Below are positions 54,669 through 64,000 of a stretch of 64,000 bases of DNA, in pieces; positions within the stretch are counted from its first letter, which is position 1, and each line of letters opens with the position of its first letter. A program made the translations under genes and the position numbers. The DNA comes from Amorphoplanes friuliensis DSM 7358. GTDB lineage: Bacteria > Actinomycetota > Actinomycetes > Mycobacteriales > Micromonosporaceae. Location: NCBI RefSeq assembly GCF_000494755.1, contig NC_022657.1:2332001-2396000 (forward strand), in the 5' to 3' direction. The notes under the pieces were generated by a model. The model saw nothing but the letters and a program-made list of their open reading frames with translations. It ran no database searches and had not been told where the DNA came from.

Positions 54669-57600
54669 GTGGCGAACGGGCGCATGTTCTCAGCTTCCTC
54701 GCAGCATGTGCGGTCCGCCGCGCTGCTCCTGGCAGTGCTGGTCGCGGTCGGGCTCGTGGGTCCGCCCACGGCGGCCCAGGCCGCGGCCGGCACGATCAAC
54801 ACCACGGCGCAGGGTGTGCGAGCGGCCATCACGCTGCTCGGTGGCATCTCGCTGCCCATCACCACCCCGCAGAGCACCTGGCAGACCGGTCAGGCCGCGA
54901 ACACCCGCACGACGGCCTCGATCGGCGGCCAGAACATTCTGGGCTCCGGCACGGTCCGGGCGGCCACGGGCCCGTCCGCCGGCGGTGGCACCGCGTCCGC
55001 CGAGGTCGAGGGTCTGAGCCTGCTCGGCGCGTCGACGATCGGCGCGGATGCCGTCAGCACGACCTGTCTGATGACGGCGTCGAGCATCAGCGGTGACACC
55101 GACGCGGTCAATCTGAACATCGCCGGCAACGCCGTCAACCCGACCGCGAACACGAACATCAGCATCCCCAGCGTCGCCGGCGTCGTCGTCGACCGGCAGA
55201 CCGCCACGTACGCGTCGTCGACCGGGCGTCTGACGTACACGGTCCGGGGTCTTGATGTGTCCCTGCTCGGCGGCGGGCTCGCTGGCGTGGCGAGCGGCTC
55301 GGTCGTCGTGGCCGAGTCGACCTGTTCCGGCATCGTCAACCTGAGCGCGATCACCACCTCCGGCCGGACGATCGTGCCGGGCAACTCGGGCACGCCGACC
55401 GTGAACGTGACCAACAACGGTGACATCGCGGCCCCGAACACCGTCATCACGATCCCGGCGCCGCCGTCCGGTTACACGCTGGGCACGGTGACGACCACCG
55501 GTGGCGGCACCTGCACCAGCAGCACGACCAACGTCCGCTGCACCGGCGTGACCGTGCCGGGCGCGGGCAGTGTCACCGTCTCGCTGCCGGTCACCGTGGC
55601 CTCCTCGGGTGCGGACGCGTCCAACTGGGCGCCGTCCTCCGGTGCCATCACGGCGATCAGCACGCCGGTCGCGGCCGTTCCCGGCACCACGCTGTCGGTC
55701 ACCGGCAACGGCACCCTGGTGACGGTCGGCGCGCCGCAGACCACCGGCGGCACCATCACGGTCACGCCGATGACCGTGCCGGCCGGCAAGAACGCGTCGA
55801 CGCCGATCACCGTCACCAACCAGGGCCCGTCCGACGCGACCACCACCGTCACGATCCCGATCTCGGGCCGCCCCGCCGGCCTCTCCGTCATGTCGGCCAC
55901 CGTCGGCGGCAACAGCTGCGGCGTCACCTCCACTGCCATCACCTGTACGGGTGTGACGGTGCCCGCCAACGGCAGCACCGCCATCAGCGTCCGCGTGGCG
56001 GCGACGACCACCACCGCGCCCGGTGTCACCTGGGCGGTCAGCGGCATCACCGCGACGCTCAACGGCCGCGCCCTCAGCGGCGGCGGCCAGCTGGTCACGG
56101 TCAGCGACCCGGATGTGAACTTCACCAACGGCGTCACGATCACCTCCGACACCGGTGTGCCCGGCGGGCCCTCCGCGGTGCCCAGCGTCAAGGTCACCAA
56201 CGTCGGTGTCGTCGCGGCCACCGACGCCGTGATCACGCTGCCCGCGCCGCCCGCGGGCTACACGGTCGGCACCGTGACCACCACCGGTGGCGGTACGTGC
56301 ACGAGCACCACGACCTTCGTGCGCTGCACCGGTGTCACGGTGCCGGCGATGGGCTCGACGACCGTGTCGGTGCCCGTACGCCTCGCGTCGAACGTGACCG
56401 CCGACTGGGTCGCCTCCACGGGTGCCGCGGTGACCGCCACCAGCGGCGACTCCACGGGTACGGCCACCGGCCCGCTGGTCACGGCCAACCCCGGCTGGAC
56501 CCTGTCGGCCGAGGCGACCGGGCCCGCGCCCAACACGGTGTCGGCCGGTCAGGACACCTCGATGCAGGTCGTCGTGACCAACGAGGGCCCGTCGGACGCC
56601 ACCGGTGCGGTCTTCACCGTGATCGCTCCCGGCTCGACGACGTTCCGGACGCTGACCGGCACCGCCGCCCAGGTCTGCACCCAGACCGCGCCCGGCGCGC
56701 TGCGCTGCACGGTGTCGCTGGTGGCCGACGCCGACCTGACGCTTGCCCTGCCGCTCACCGTGTCGGCGCAGGCGAGCACCAGCGCCCCGCTGAGCGGCGG
56801 GTGCGTGAGCTTCAACGGCGACGGGGACTGCGCCGACGCCGACGACGTGGCGCTGCCGGACCTCACGCTGCGTACCCCGATCGGTGGCCGCCTGGACGTC
56901 AGGTTCACGCCGCCGACCATCACGCCCGGCAGCACCGGCCCGAGCCGGATCACGCTCAGGTCGACGCGGGCGGAGTCCGGTCTGACGGTGACCGTCCCGA
57001 CCGGTGGCCTGCCGACCGGGATGCGCGTCACGACCAGCAGCGTTCCGTCGGGCAGCTGCACCACGGGCGCGTCCCAGGTCTCCTGCACCGGCATCAGCCT
57101 GACCGCCAACCAGGCGATCGACCTCACCCTCACCGTCGAGGTGGCCTCCTCGGTCACGGCCGGTACGCGGTGGATCGCCGACGGCATCGTGGTCGCGGAC
57201 GGCCCCGAGCAGCTGACCTACAACAACATCACGCTCGCCATCACCGGCGACCCCGTCGTCGACGTGACGGCCACGGCGACCGGTCCCGCGCCGGGAACGG
57301 TCCAGCCCGGCGGCAACGGCAACCTCACGGTGGTCGTGTCGAACGCCGGCCCCTCGGACGCCACCGACTACACGTTCACGGTGCTGGCCCCGACGAGCAC
57401 GCGGTTCGACACCCTGGCCGCGCCGGCGGCGACGTACTGCACGCTCAGCTCGGACACCCGCGCGGTCTGCACGGTGGATCTGGCCGACGACACGAGCACA
57501 CCCGGGCTGGTGTTCCGGCTGCTGGTGGACGCGTCCGCGGACCCGTACACCCCGCTCGCCGGTGGCTGTGTCGACCTGGACGGCCGCAACGGCTGCGGCA

Positions 57601-60600
57601 CGAACGACACCACGGTCACCCCGATCGTGCTCGGCGCCCCGCTGGACCGGCGGCTCACGGTGACCACCGACCCGGTCACCGTCACGCCGGGCCGCCAGGA
57701 CGTCGGTCACATCGAGCTCACCGCGACCCGGGGTGACGTCGCCGGTCTGACCGTCACCGTCCCGCTCGACGACCTGCCCGCGGGCCTGACCCTGATCACG
57801 CAGAGCGCCACCAGCGGCTCCTGCACGCTGGGCGTCGGCCAGGTCACCTGCTCCGGCATCAACGTCCTGAACGGCGCGACGGCTTTCGTCAACCTGACCG
57901 TCCGTGCGGCGCCGGGCGTCGCGCAGGGTGTCCGCTGGACGGTTCCGGACATCACCGTGGCCCAGGGCGCGGACTCGATCACTTTCCGCGGGCAGCTCGC
58001 GGTGACCGGTGCGCCCGACTACACCCTCGACGTGGACGTGACGCCCCCGGCGGGCCCGGTGACCCCGGGTGGCCCCGGCGCTGACCTGACCGTCGACCTC
58101 GACAACACCGGACCGTCGGACGCGCGTGCCGTGACCATCTCGGTCCTGGCGCCCGACGGCAGCACCTTCGGCCCGCTGACCGCGCCCACCTCCGGCTCCT
58201 GCCGGCTGGACTCGCCGACCCGTGCGGTGTGCACCCAGGACATCACCGTCGCGGTGAACCCCCGCTACGTCTTCCGGCTGCTCGTCTCCGGGGGAGTGGA
58301 CCCGAACCAGCCGCTGACCGGTGGCTGCGTGGACGTGAACAACAACGGGGTCTGCGGTCCCGCGCCCGACACCGGGTTCCCGGCCATCCCGCTCACCCTG
58401 TCGTTCGACCGGCAGATCGACGTCGACACCGTCCCGGCCGTCATCACGCCCGGCAACACCGGCACGGCCCAGGTCCGGCTCACCGCCACGACCGCGCTGT
58501 CGAACCTGACCGTCACCATCCCGCTGGCCGGCAAGCCGCCGGCGATCACGGTCGTCCCGCTCGGGCTCGCCCCGCTGTGCACGCTCGACCTGGTCACCCT
58601 GAACGCGATCGTGTGCACCAACGTCAGCGTCCCGGCCAACGGCAGCACCGTGATCCCCATCCCGGTGCTGGTCCTGCCGGGTGCGGCGACCACGCTGGTC
58701 TGGTCCAGCCGCGCGCTGACCGTCGAGAACACCGCGGGTGACACCGCGACCGGCGCCGGGATCCTGGTCCGCACCGGTACGCCCGTCTACACGCTCACCG
58801 CGGGCATCACCGGCCCGGCGGCCGGGACGGTCGTGCCCGGCTCGACCACGTCGATGCGGGTCGTGCTGACCAACACCGGCCCGTCCACGGCCACCGACGC
58901 GGTCGTCACGCTGCGCGCCCCGGTCGGCACCGGCTTCGGCGATCTGACCGCGCCGATGACCAACAGCTGCCAGCGGGTCTCCAGCTCCCGGATCACCTGT
59001 GCGGTGACCATCGCGGTCAACGGCACGCTGACCTGGGACGTCCCGATCGTGATCCCCGGCAACGCCGACCCGTCGGTCAACCTCACCGGCGGCTGCGTCG
59101 ACCTCGACGGCAACGGCGCCTGCGGCGGTGTCGCCGACCAGGTCATGCCCGACATCATCCTGCGCGCCCAGATGGGTCGCATCGCCACCATCAGCGCGGT
59201 CAACACGCCGATCACGCCCGGATCGAGCACCACCGCGCCGATCACGGTCCGGCTCAGCGAGGCCCGCGACGACGTCACGGTGACCATCGCCCGGGACACG
59301 CTGCCGGCCGGTGTCACGCTCACCGGCATCACCGGGCTGCCGTGCACCTCGACCGCGTCCGCCTTCACCTGCGGTGACTTCGACTTCGCCGCGAACGGCA
59401 GCGTGACACTCACCCTGGCTCTCACGGCGACCGCTGCGGCCGTACCCGGGGCGGTCTGGACACCGACCGTCACGGTCGCGCAGAGCGGCGACAGCGTGAG
59501 CCGCGGGGTGAGCGTGCTGACCGTGGCGCCGGACGACGCCCGCCTGGCCGTCACCATCCAGGTCCCCGCGCCCGGCACGATGATGCCCGGCGGCACCGGC
59601 GACCTGACCATCACGATCACCAACTCCGGCCCGTCGACGGCCCGGGGCGCCCGCTACTCGTTCCGCGCGCCGGCCGGCACCACCTTCCTGGCGCTGACCA
59701 GCCCGGTGGCCGACTACTGCGTGCGGGCCGCCGCCGACCGCGTCGACTGCACGGTGGACGTGCCCGGCAACTCCAACCTGCAGTTCGTCCTGAAGATCCA
59801 GGTGCCCGCCAGCACCGGCACCGACCAGCCGGTCGGCGACGGCTGCGTGGACACCAACCGCGACGGCGACTGCAACGACCCGACCGACCAGCCGATCCCC
59901 GACATCGAGCTGGGCTCGCCGCTGAGCGGCGACATCACCCTCAACACCCAGGTCGGCACGGGTACGCCGGGTCTCACGGCCACCGGTACGGTCACGGTTG
60001 CCGCCGAGAAGGCGATGACCGGCATCACCATCACGGTCCCGCTCGCCACCGTGCCGGCCGGCTTCACCGTCACCGGGGCCTCCGGACCCACCGGCTCCAC
60101 CTGCACCCTGGCCACCGACAAGATCACCTGTACGGGTGTGAATGTTGTCGTCGGCACCAACACCGTCGCGTCGGTGACGGTGAAACTCGCCTCCAGCCTG
60201 ACCGCGGGCGTCACCTGGACGGCGTACGCGATCGCGGCCGCTCGCAACGGCGAGACCGTCCAGACCAGCGGCGCGATCGTCACCACCGGCCCGCCGCAGC
60301 CGAACGTCACGTCCACCGTGACGCTGCCCAGCGGCCCGGTCACGCCGGGTACGACCACGACGATGACCGTCACGGTCACCAACGCCGGCCCGTCCGACGC
60401 GGTCAACCAGGTCGCGCTGATCTACGCGCCCGGCCAGACCACCTTCGGCCCGCTCTCGGGTCGTGCGGCCACCGACTGCAGCCTGCTCAGCACCACACGC
60501 GTCAGCTGCCAGTTCGACCTGGCCGCCAACGCCACCCCGCGCGTGTGGGTGCTGCCGGTGGTCGTGAACAGTGCGGCCGACCCGACCAAGCCGGTCGCCG

Positions 60601-62009
60601 GCGGCTGCGTGGCGCTCAACGGCGACACCACCGACTGTGACGAGCTGGCCGTGGGCCTGCCGCTGCGCAACACCACGACGGTGGCGCTCAACCAGGTCAC
60701 CATCGCGCCGGGCGAGTCCGGCACGCCGACCATCACCATCGACTCCACGACCGAGCGGGAGAGCCTGTCCCTGGTCGTACCGCTGGAAGCGCTGCCGGAC
60801 GAATTCACCGTGACCGGGGCGGAGACCGACGCCTCGCCCGGGCAGTGCGACGTGGCGGAGACCGAGGTGTCCTGCACCGACATGCCGGTCGACGCCGGTG
60901 ACACCATCACGGTCGCCCTGACCGTCGAGGTGGCCGGCGGCGCCGCCAGCGACCTCGTCTGGACCGCGGGCAGCGTCACGCTGACCCGGGACGACGACGC
61001 CAACGACCAGCTCATCTCCAGCGGCAAACTTGTCACCACCGGCGTGACCGGCGACAACGTGACCACCACGTTCGGGCGGCTCACGGTCAACCCGGCCGCG
61101 CCCGGTCAGACCACCCGGCTCCCGGTCCGGTGGAAGAACACCGGCGACACCGACGCCGACCCGCACGTCATGGTCCTGGTCATCCCGGACGGCCTGACCC
61201 CGGGTACGCCGCTGCCGAGCGGTTGCGTCTGGGACGAGGGCACCAACTCGATCACCTGCACGCGGCCGATCGGCGCCGGTGAGACGCTGAGCTTCAGCAT
61301 CCCGCTGGTGGTCGGCACCGAGATCGCGGCCGGCACCGTGATCAGTGGCGGCTGCCTCGACGCCGACCCGGCCAACTACACCTGTGGCGACGCCGGTGAC
61401 CAGGCCCTGCCGACGCTGAGCGTGGTCGCCCCCAAGGTCGACCTGGTGCTCGGGGTGAAGAAGAAGACCACCTCCGCGGCCCGTGGCGGTCTGGCGCTGA
61501 TCAAGCTGCAGTACCAGAACAACGGCACCGAGAGCGCCGCCGACGTCTCCTTCCTCATCGACCCGCCCCGGGGCGTCACGCTCGCCTCGGCCCGGATCCT
61601 GCTGGACGCGTTCGACGACGGCGGGGCGACCGTTGCCGCCGAGTGCGGCCCGGCGGACACCGGCGACGACAACACCGTCAGCTGCGTCGGCCCCGAGGCG
61701 GCGGTCGGGACCAAGAGCGAGCTCTGGCTCTACCTGCGGATCGCGAGCACCGCCCCCAGCGGGACCTATCCGGTACGCGTGACGATCAGCACGGCGAGCG
61801 CCGAGGGCAATGTCGTCAACAACACGGTCGAGGCGCTGCTCGCCATCGCCGGCGCACCGGACGACAACTCCAACAGTGGCGGCAGCGGCGGCGACAACCT
61901 GCCCACGACCGGCCAGAACCTGGTCGGCCTGCTGATCCTCAGCGTGCTGCTGGTGATCGCCGGTGTGATGCTGCGGGTCGGCGCCCGGCGCGGCCGGCAA
62001 CGGGGGTGA
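54669..62009 (+). CDS. Giant LPXTG surface protein with DUF11 repeats
   Basis: A 2446-residue exported protein. Signal peptide: SAALLLAVLVAVGLVGPPTA and cleavage near AQAAAG. It ends with the sorting signal LPTTG (about 2411-2415), a membrane helix LVGLLILSVLLVIAGVMLRV and a basic tail, so it should be fixed to the cell wall by sortase. The body is made of DUF11-like beta-sandwich repeats. From about residue 600 onward there are seven units of about 253 residues, each with a Cys-bounded acidic loop such as GGCVDLDGNGACGG or DGCVDTNRDGDCND, at about 709, 964, 1217, 1474, 1723, 1977 and 2227. Composition is dominated by Thr, Val, Ala, Gly and Pro. Probable role: a stalk or adhesin. GTG 54669 or ATG 54684 may be the start. 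Confidence 0.9.
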   Translation: MANGRMFSASSQHVRSAALLLAVLVAVGLVGPPTAAQAAAGTINTTAQGVRAAITLLGGISLPITTPQSTWQTGQAANTRTTASIGGQNILGSGTVRAATGPSAGGGTASAEVEGLSLLGASTIGADAVSTTCLMTASSISGDTDAVNLNIAGNAVNPTANTNISIPSVAGVVVDRQTATYASSTGRLTYTVRGLDVSLLGGGLAGVASGSVVVAESTCSGIVNLSAITTSGRTIVPGNSGTPTVNVTNNGDIAAPNTVITIPAPPSGYTLGTVTTTGGGTCTSSTTNVRCTGVTVPGAGSVTVSLPVTVASSGADASNWAPSSGAITAISTPVAAVPGTTLSVTGNGTLVTVGAPQTTGGTITVTPMTVPAGKNASTPITVTNQGPSDATTTVTIPISGRPAGLSVMSATVGGNSCGVTSTAITCTGVTVPANGSTAISVRVAATTTTAPGVTWAVSGITATLNGRALSGGGQLVTVSDPDVNFTNGVTITSDTGVPGGPSAVPSVKVTNVGVVAATDAVITLPAPPAGYTVGTVTTTGGGTCTSTTTFVRCTGVTVPAMGSTTVSVPVRLASNVTADWVASTGAAVTATSGDSTGTATGPLVTANPGWTLSAEATGPAPNTVSAGQDTSMQVVVTNEGPSDATGAVFTVIAPGSTTFRTLTGTAAQVCTQTAPGALRCTVSLVADADLTLALPLTVSAQASTSAPLSGGCVSFNGDGDCADADDVALPDLTLRTPIGGRLDVRFTPPTITPGSTGPSRITLRSTRAESGLTVTVPTGGLPTGMRVTTSSVPSGSCTTGASQVSCTGISLTANQAIDLTLTVEVASSVTAGTRWIADGIVVADGPEQLTYNNITLAITGDPVVDVTATATGPAPGTVQPGGNGNLTVVVSNAGPSDATDYTFTVLAPTSTRFDTLAAPAATYCTLSSDTRAVCTVDLADDTSTPGLVFRLLVDASADPYTPLAGGCVDLDGRNGCGTNDTTVTPIVLGAPLDRRLTVTTDPVTVTPGRQDVGHIELTATRGDVAGLTVTVPLDDLPAGLTLITQSATSGSCTLGVGQVTCSGINVLNGATAFVNLTVRAAPGVAQGVRWTVPDITVAQGADSITFRGQLAVTGAPDYTLDVDVTPPAGPVTPGGPGADLTVDLDNTGPSDARAVTISVLAPDGSTFGPLTAPTSGSCRLDSPTRAVCTQDITVAVNPRYVFRLLVSGGVDPNQPLTGGCVDVNNNGVCGPAPDTGFPAIPLTLSFDRQIDVDTVPAVITPGNTGTAQVRLTATTALSNLTVTIPLAGKPPAITVVPLGLAPLCTLDLVTLNAIVCTNVSVPANGSTVIPIPVLVLPGAATTLVWSSRALTVENTAGDTATGAGILVRTGTPVYTLTAGITGPAAGTVVPGSTTSMRVVLTNTGPSTATDAVVTLRAPVGTGFGDLTAPMTNSCQRVSSSRITCAVTIAVNGTLTWDVPIVIPGNADPSVNLTGGCVDLDGNGACGGVADQVMPDIILRAQMGRIATISAVNTPITPGSSTTAPITVRLSEARDDVTVTIARDTLPAGVTLTGITGLPCTSTASAFTCGDFDFAANGSVTLTLALTATAAAVPGAVWTPTVTVAQSGDSVSRGVSVLTVAPDDARLAVTIQVPAPGTMMPGGTGDLTITITNSGPSTARGARYSFRAPAGTTFLALTSPVADYCVRAAADRVDCTVDVPGNSNLQFVLKIQVPASTGTDQPVGDGCVDTNRDGDCNDPTDQPIPDIELGSPLSGDITLNTQVGTGTPGLTATGTVTVAAEKAMTGITITVPLATVPAGFTVTGASGPTGSTCTLATDKITCTGVNVVVGTNTVASVTVKLASSLTAGVTWTAYAIAAARNGETVQTSGAIVTTGPPQPNVTSTVTLPSGPVTPGTTTTMTVTVTNAGPSDAVNQVALIYAPGQTTFGPLSGRAATDCSLLSTTRVSCQFDLAANATPRVWVLPVVVNSAADPTKPVAGGCVALNGDTTDCDELAVGLPLRNTTTVALNQVTIAPGESGTPTITIDSTTERESLSLVVPLEALPDEFTVTGAETDASPGQCDVAETEVSCTDMPVDAGDTITVALTVEVAGGAASDLVWTAGSVTLTRDDDANDQLISSGKLVTTGVTGDNVTTTFGRLTVNPAAPGQTTRLPVRWKNTGDTDADPHVMVLVIPDGLTPGTPLPSGCVWDEGTNSITCTRPIGAGETLSFSIPLVVGTEIAAGTVISGGCLDADPANYTCGDAGDQALPTLSVVAPKVDLVLGVKKKTTSAARGGLALIKLQYQNNGTESAADVSFLIDPPRGVTLASARILLDAFDDGGATVAAECGPADTGDDNTVSCVGPEAAVGTKSELWLYLRIASTAPSGTYPVRVTISTASAEGNVVNNTVEALLAIAGAPDDNSNSGGSGGDNLPTTGQNLVGLLILSVLLVIAGVMLRVGARRGRQRG

Positions 62010-62046
62010 GTGGGCGCCACCGGACGATCAGGGGGAGGATGGTCCG

Positions 62047-63075
62047 GTGGCGTACGACGCGTTTCTCCTGCTCTCCTTCGGTGGCCCCGAGCACCCCGAC
62101 GACGTGATGCCGTTCCTGCGGAACGTGACCCGCGGACGCGGCATCCCCGAGGAACGTCTGACCGAGGTGGCCGAGCACTACTACCACTTCGACGGCGTGT
62201 CCCCGATCAACCAGCAATGCCGCGACCTGCTCGCGGCAGTCCAGGCGGAGTTCACCGCGCACGACATCGCGCTGCCGGCGTACTGGGGGAACCGCAACTG
62301 GACCCCCATGCTGGCCGACACGATGGCGCAGATGCGCGACGACGGGATCACCTCGGCGCTCGGCTTCGCCACCAGCGCGTACGGCGGTTACTCCTCCTGC
62401 AAGCAGTACTGGGAGGACATCGCCCAGGCCCGCGCCAAGGTCGGCCCCGGCGCGCCCGCGGTGGCGAAGCTCCGGCAGTTCCACGACCACCCCGGTTTTG
62501 TGACCCCGCACGCCGAGGCGGTCACGGCGGCGCTGGCGACCCTGGACCCGCAGCGCCGGGCCAGCACCCGGCTGGTCTTCACGGCCCACTCGATCCCGTC
62601 CTCGATGGCGGCCACGGCCGGTCCCGACGGCGGCCGCTACGAGGCCCAGCTGCACGAGACGGCCCAGCTCGTCCACGCCGCTGCCGCCCCCGACCTGCCC
62701 TGGGACCTGGTCTGGCAGAGCCGCTCCGGCCCGCCGCAGGTGCCGTGGCTGGAGCCCGACATCAACGACCACCTGACCGCCCTGGCGGAGAAGGACGTCA
62801 CCGACGTCGTGGTCAGCCCGATCGGCTTCGTCTCCGACCACCTCGAGGTCCTCTGGGACCTCGACAACGAGGCCCGCGACACCGCAGCCGGCCTCGGCCT
62901 CGGCTACGCCCGCGCGGCCACCCCCGGCACCCACCCCGGCTTCGTCACGATGGTGCGCGAGCTCGTCGAGGAGCGGACCGCCGCTGTGCCGCGCGAACGG
63001 CTCGGTACGCTGCCGATCTGGGACCAGTGCCCGGCGAACTGCTGCCCGCCCCCTGCTCGCAGAGGAACATCATGA
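62047..63075 (+). CDS. hemH: Ferrochelatase (coproporphyrin-type, actinobacterial)
   Basis: A 342-residue ferrochelatase, which in actinobacteria inserts iron into coproporphyrin III on the way to haem. It has LLSFGGPEHPDDVMPFLRNV, the FTAHSIPSSMA motif with the active His, VVSPIGFVSDHLEVLWDLD with the second conserved His and Glu. Cys in SAYGGYSSCKQYW (about 117) and the C-terminal WDQCPANCC (about 327-332) fit the [2Fe-2S] cluster of actinobacterial ferrochelatases. It starts at GTG 62047, 37 bp after the giant gene. Its stop overlaps the next ATG. Confidence 0.95.
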   Translation: MAYDAFLLLSFGGPEHPDDVMPFLRNVTRGRGIPEERLTEVAEHYYHFDGVSPINQQCRDLLAAVQAEFTAHDIALPAYWGNRNWTPMLADTMAQMRDDGITSALGFATSAYGGYSSCKQYWEDIAQARAKVGPGAPAVAKLRQFHDHPGFVTPHAEAVTAALATLDPQRRASTRLVFTAHSIPSSMAATAGPDGGRYEAQLHETAQLVHAAAAPDLPWDLVWQSRSGPPQVPWLEPDINDHLTALAEKDVTDVVVSPIGFVSDHLEVLWDLDNEARDTAAGLGLGYARAATPGTHPGFVTMVRELVEERTAAVPRERLGTLPIWDQCPANCCPPPARRGTS

Positions 63076-63851
63076 CCGAACGCAAGGCCATCGAGACCTG
63101 GCTCACCGACATGGACGGAGTGCTCGTCCACGAGGGCGTGCCGGTGCCGGGTGCGCCCGAGTTCGTCAACCGGATGAAAAGCTCGGGCAAGCCCTTCCTC
63201 ATCCTGACCAACAACTCCATCTACACCCCCCGTGACCTGCAGGCCCGCCTCAGCCGCATGGGCTTCGACGTCCCCGAGCAGTCGATCTGGACGGCCGCCC
63301 TGGCCACCGCCCAGTTCCTGGCCGGCCAGCGCCCGGGCGGCACCGCGTACGTGATCGGTGAGGCCGGCCTGACCACGGCCATGCACGCGGTCGGCTACGT
63401 CCTGAGCGACTACGCCCCGGACTACGTCGTGCTCGGCGAGACCCGCACCTACAGCTTCGAGGCCATCACCAAGGCCGTCCGCCTGATCAACGACGGCGCC
63501 CGTTTCATCTGCACCAACCCCGACGCCACCGGCCCCTCCAACGAGGGCGCCCTCCCGGCCGCCGGCTCCGTCGCCGCGATGATCTCCAAGGCCACGGGCG
63601 TCGACCCCTACTTCGTCGGCAAACCCAACCCGATGATGATGCGCTCGGCCCTCAACGTCATCGGCGGCCACAGCGAGAGCACCGCCATGATCGGTGACCG
63701 CATGGACACCGACGTCCTCTGCGGCCTCGAAGCCGGCCTCGAGACCATCCTGGTCCTGACCGGCATCAGCACCCGCGCGGAGAGCGAACGCTACCCCTAC
63801 CGCCCCTCCCGCATCATCGACAGCGTCGCCGACCTCATCGCCGAGATCTGA
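63072..63851 (+). CDS. HAD-IIA family phosphatase (NagD-like)
   Basis: A 259-residue phosphatase. Motif 1 is WLTDMDGVLVHEG, motif 2 is LILTNNSIYTPRDL, motif 3 is the Lys in YFVGKPNPMMM and motif 4 is MIGDRMDTDVLCGLEAG. The cap is the NagD type. Family members act on nucleotides, sugar phosphates or phosphoglycolate. Overlapping hemH by 4 bp, it is the last gene of the fab-hemH operon. Confidence 0.93.
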   Translation: MTERKAIETWLTDMDGVLVHEGVPVPGAPEFVNRMKSSGKPFLILTNNSIYTPRDLQARLSRMGFDVPEQSIWTAALATAQFLAGQRPGGTAYVIGEAGLTTAMHAVGYVLSDYAPDYVVLGETRTYSFEAITKAVRLINDGARFICTNPDATGPSNEGALPAAGSVAAMISKATGVDPYFVGKPNPMMMRSALNVIGGHSESTAMIGDRMDTDVLCGLEAGLETILVLTGISTRAESERYPYRPSRIIDSVADLIAEI

Positions 63852-63876
63852 CCCGCCCGGGATCTGGGTGGCACAT

Positions 63877-63905
63877 CCGGCTCGAGACGAAATTCGTCGA
63901 GCCGG
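63877..63905 (+). terminator. Hairpin at the end of the fabG-hemH operon
   Basis: CCGGCTCGA (63877-63885) and TCGAGCCGG (63897-63905) form a perfect 9-bp stem; the inner sequence CGAA-A-TTCG can extend it. It begins 25 bp after the HAD stop. No T-run follows. Beyond it, up to 64000, no certain gene is seen, although a minus-strand frame enters from the right edge. Confidence 0.6.
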
Positions 63906-64000
63906 AATTGCCGATGATCGTCCGCAGGGTGGACGGTGACGGTGATGGTGCTCCGGTCGTCGAAGCGGAAGCTGAAGACGGGATCAAGGTCGCACAGGAC

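Noticed and set aside
54690..62000. A 2436-codon open frame opposite the giant surface protein gene
   Set aside because: It is a mirror of a long high-GC gene with strong third-position G/C bias; its protein is a string of Arg, Gly, Asp and Val without domains, and the plus frame has signal peptide, repeats and LPTTG.
63790..64000. Minus-strand frame entering from the right edge (RFDDRSTITVTVHPADD)
   Set aside because: Protein-like for about 40 residues but too short, with the frame ending only inside the HAD gene; needs the sequence beyond the window.

Overview
The window looks like a chromosomal segment of a high-GC actinomycete, most likely Micromonosporaceae (Actinoplanes-like). Signs are the very high G+C, frequent GTG starts, 4-bp ATGA/GTGA overlaps between co-directional genes, and actinobacterial families such as acVLRF1, DUF2630, an AcnR-like TetR regulator, GlnR/GlnII and the fabG-inhA-hemH group. 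I see no rRNA, tRNA, CRISPR, prophage or intact insertion sequence.

Layout. 0-5 kb: a cut DUF5753 regulator, a DUF6232 membrane protein, an acVLRF1 peptidyl-tRNA hydrolase, a 41-bp palindromic repeat array, a zinc metallopeptidase and an ABC-F ATPase. 5.6-10.6 kb: a small HTH protein overlapping an enoyl-CoA hydratase, an ABC exporter, a remnant of an MFS transporter, a maltokinase-cap protein overlapping a GNAT acetyltransferase, and a YCII protein. 10.7-19.6 kb: a secreted GH16 glucanase, an ArsR-SRPBCC pair, a SET-domain protein overlapping a Mug glycosylase, a stand-alone divergent MurF, two SDR enzymes, an XRE regulator facing an NTF2-like protein, a cupin and a flavin reductase. 19.9-22.3 kb: a three-gene overlapping operon of a TIGR04222 membrane protein with a Cys/Ser/Gly tail, a DUF692/MNIO iron oxidase and an SCO6045-like partner. 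This is the best candidate for a little-described system. 22.3-30.4 kb: an AcnR-like repressor, a HAD phosphatase, a RIO kinase, glutamine synthetase II, the nitrogen regulator GlnR and aconitase. 31-45 kb: a pullulanase, lipoproteins, two TetR regulators, a FAD monooxygenase, an Xaa-Pro aminopeptidase, a Cu/Zn-SOD-like lipoprotein, a PfkB kinase, an FlK-type thioesterase and two PH-domain membrane proteins. 45.6-48.8 kb: a moxR-DUF58-VWA operon. 49-53 kb: an acyltransferase, an alpha/beta hydrolase and a NarL-type two-component system. 53-64 kb: fabG, inhA, then a 2446-residue LPXTG surface protein, hemH and a HAD phosphatase.

Genome logic. The order ABC-F, small HTH, enoyl-CoA hydratase, AcnR, aconitase, moxR, DUF58, VWA, fabG, inhA, hemH is the core of the block known in Mycobacterium tuberculosis as Rv1472-Rv1485. 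Here it is stretched over about 60 kb by interspersed genes and lacks the ripA/ripB cell-wall hydrolases. The aconitase promoter carries a DtxR/IdeR-like iron box and a motif shared with the promoter of the AcnR-like gene. Three tail-to-tail gene junctions carry tandem or palindromic repeats, and two of these repeats include the 3-prime end and stop codon of the adjoining genes.
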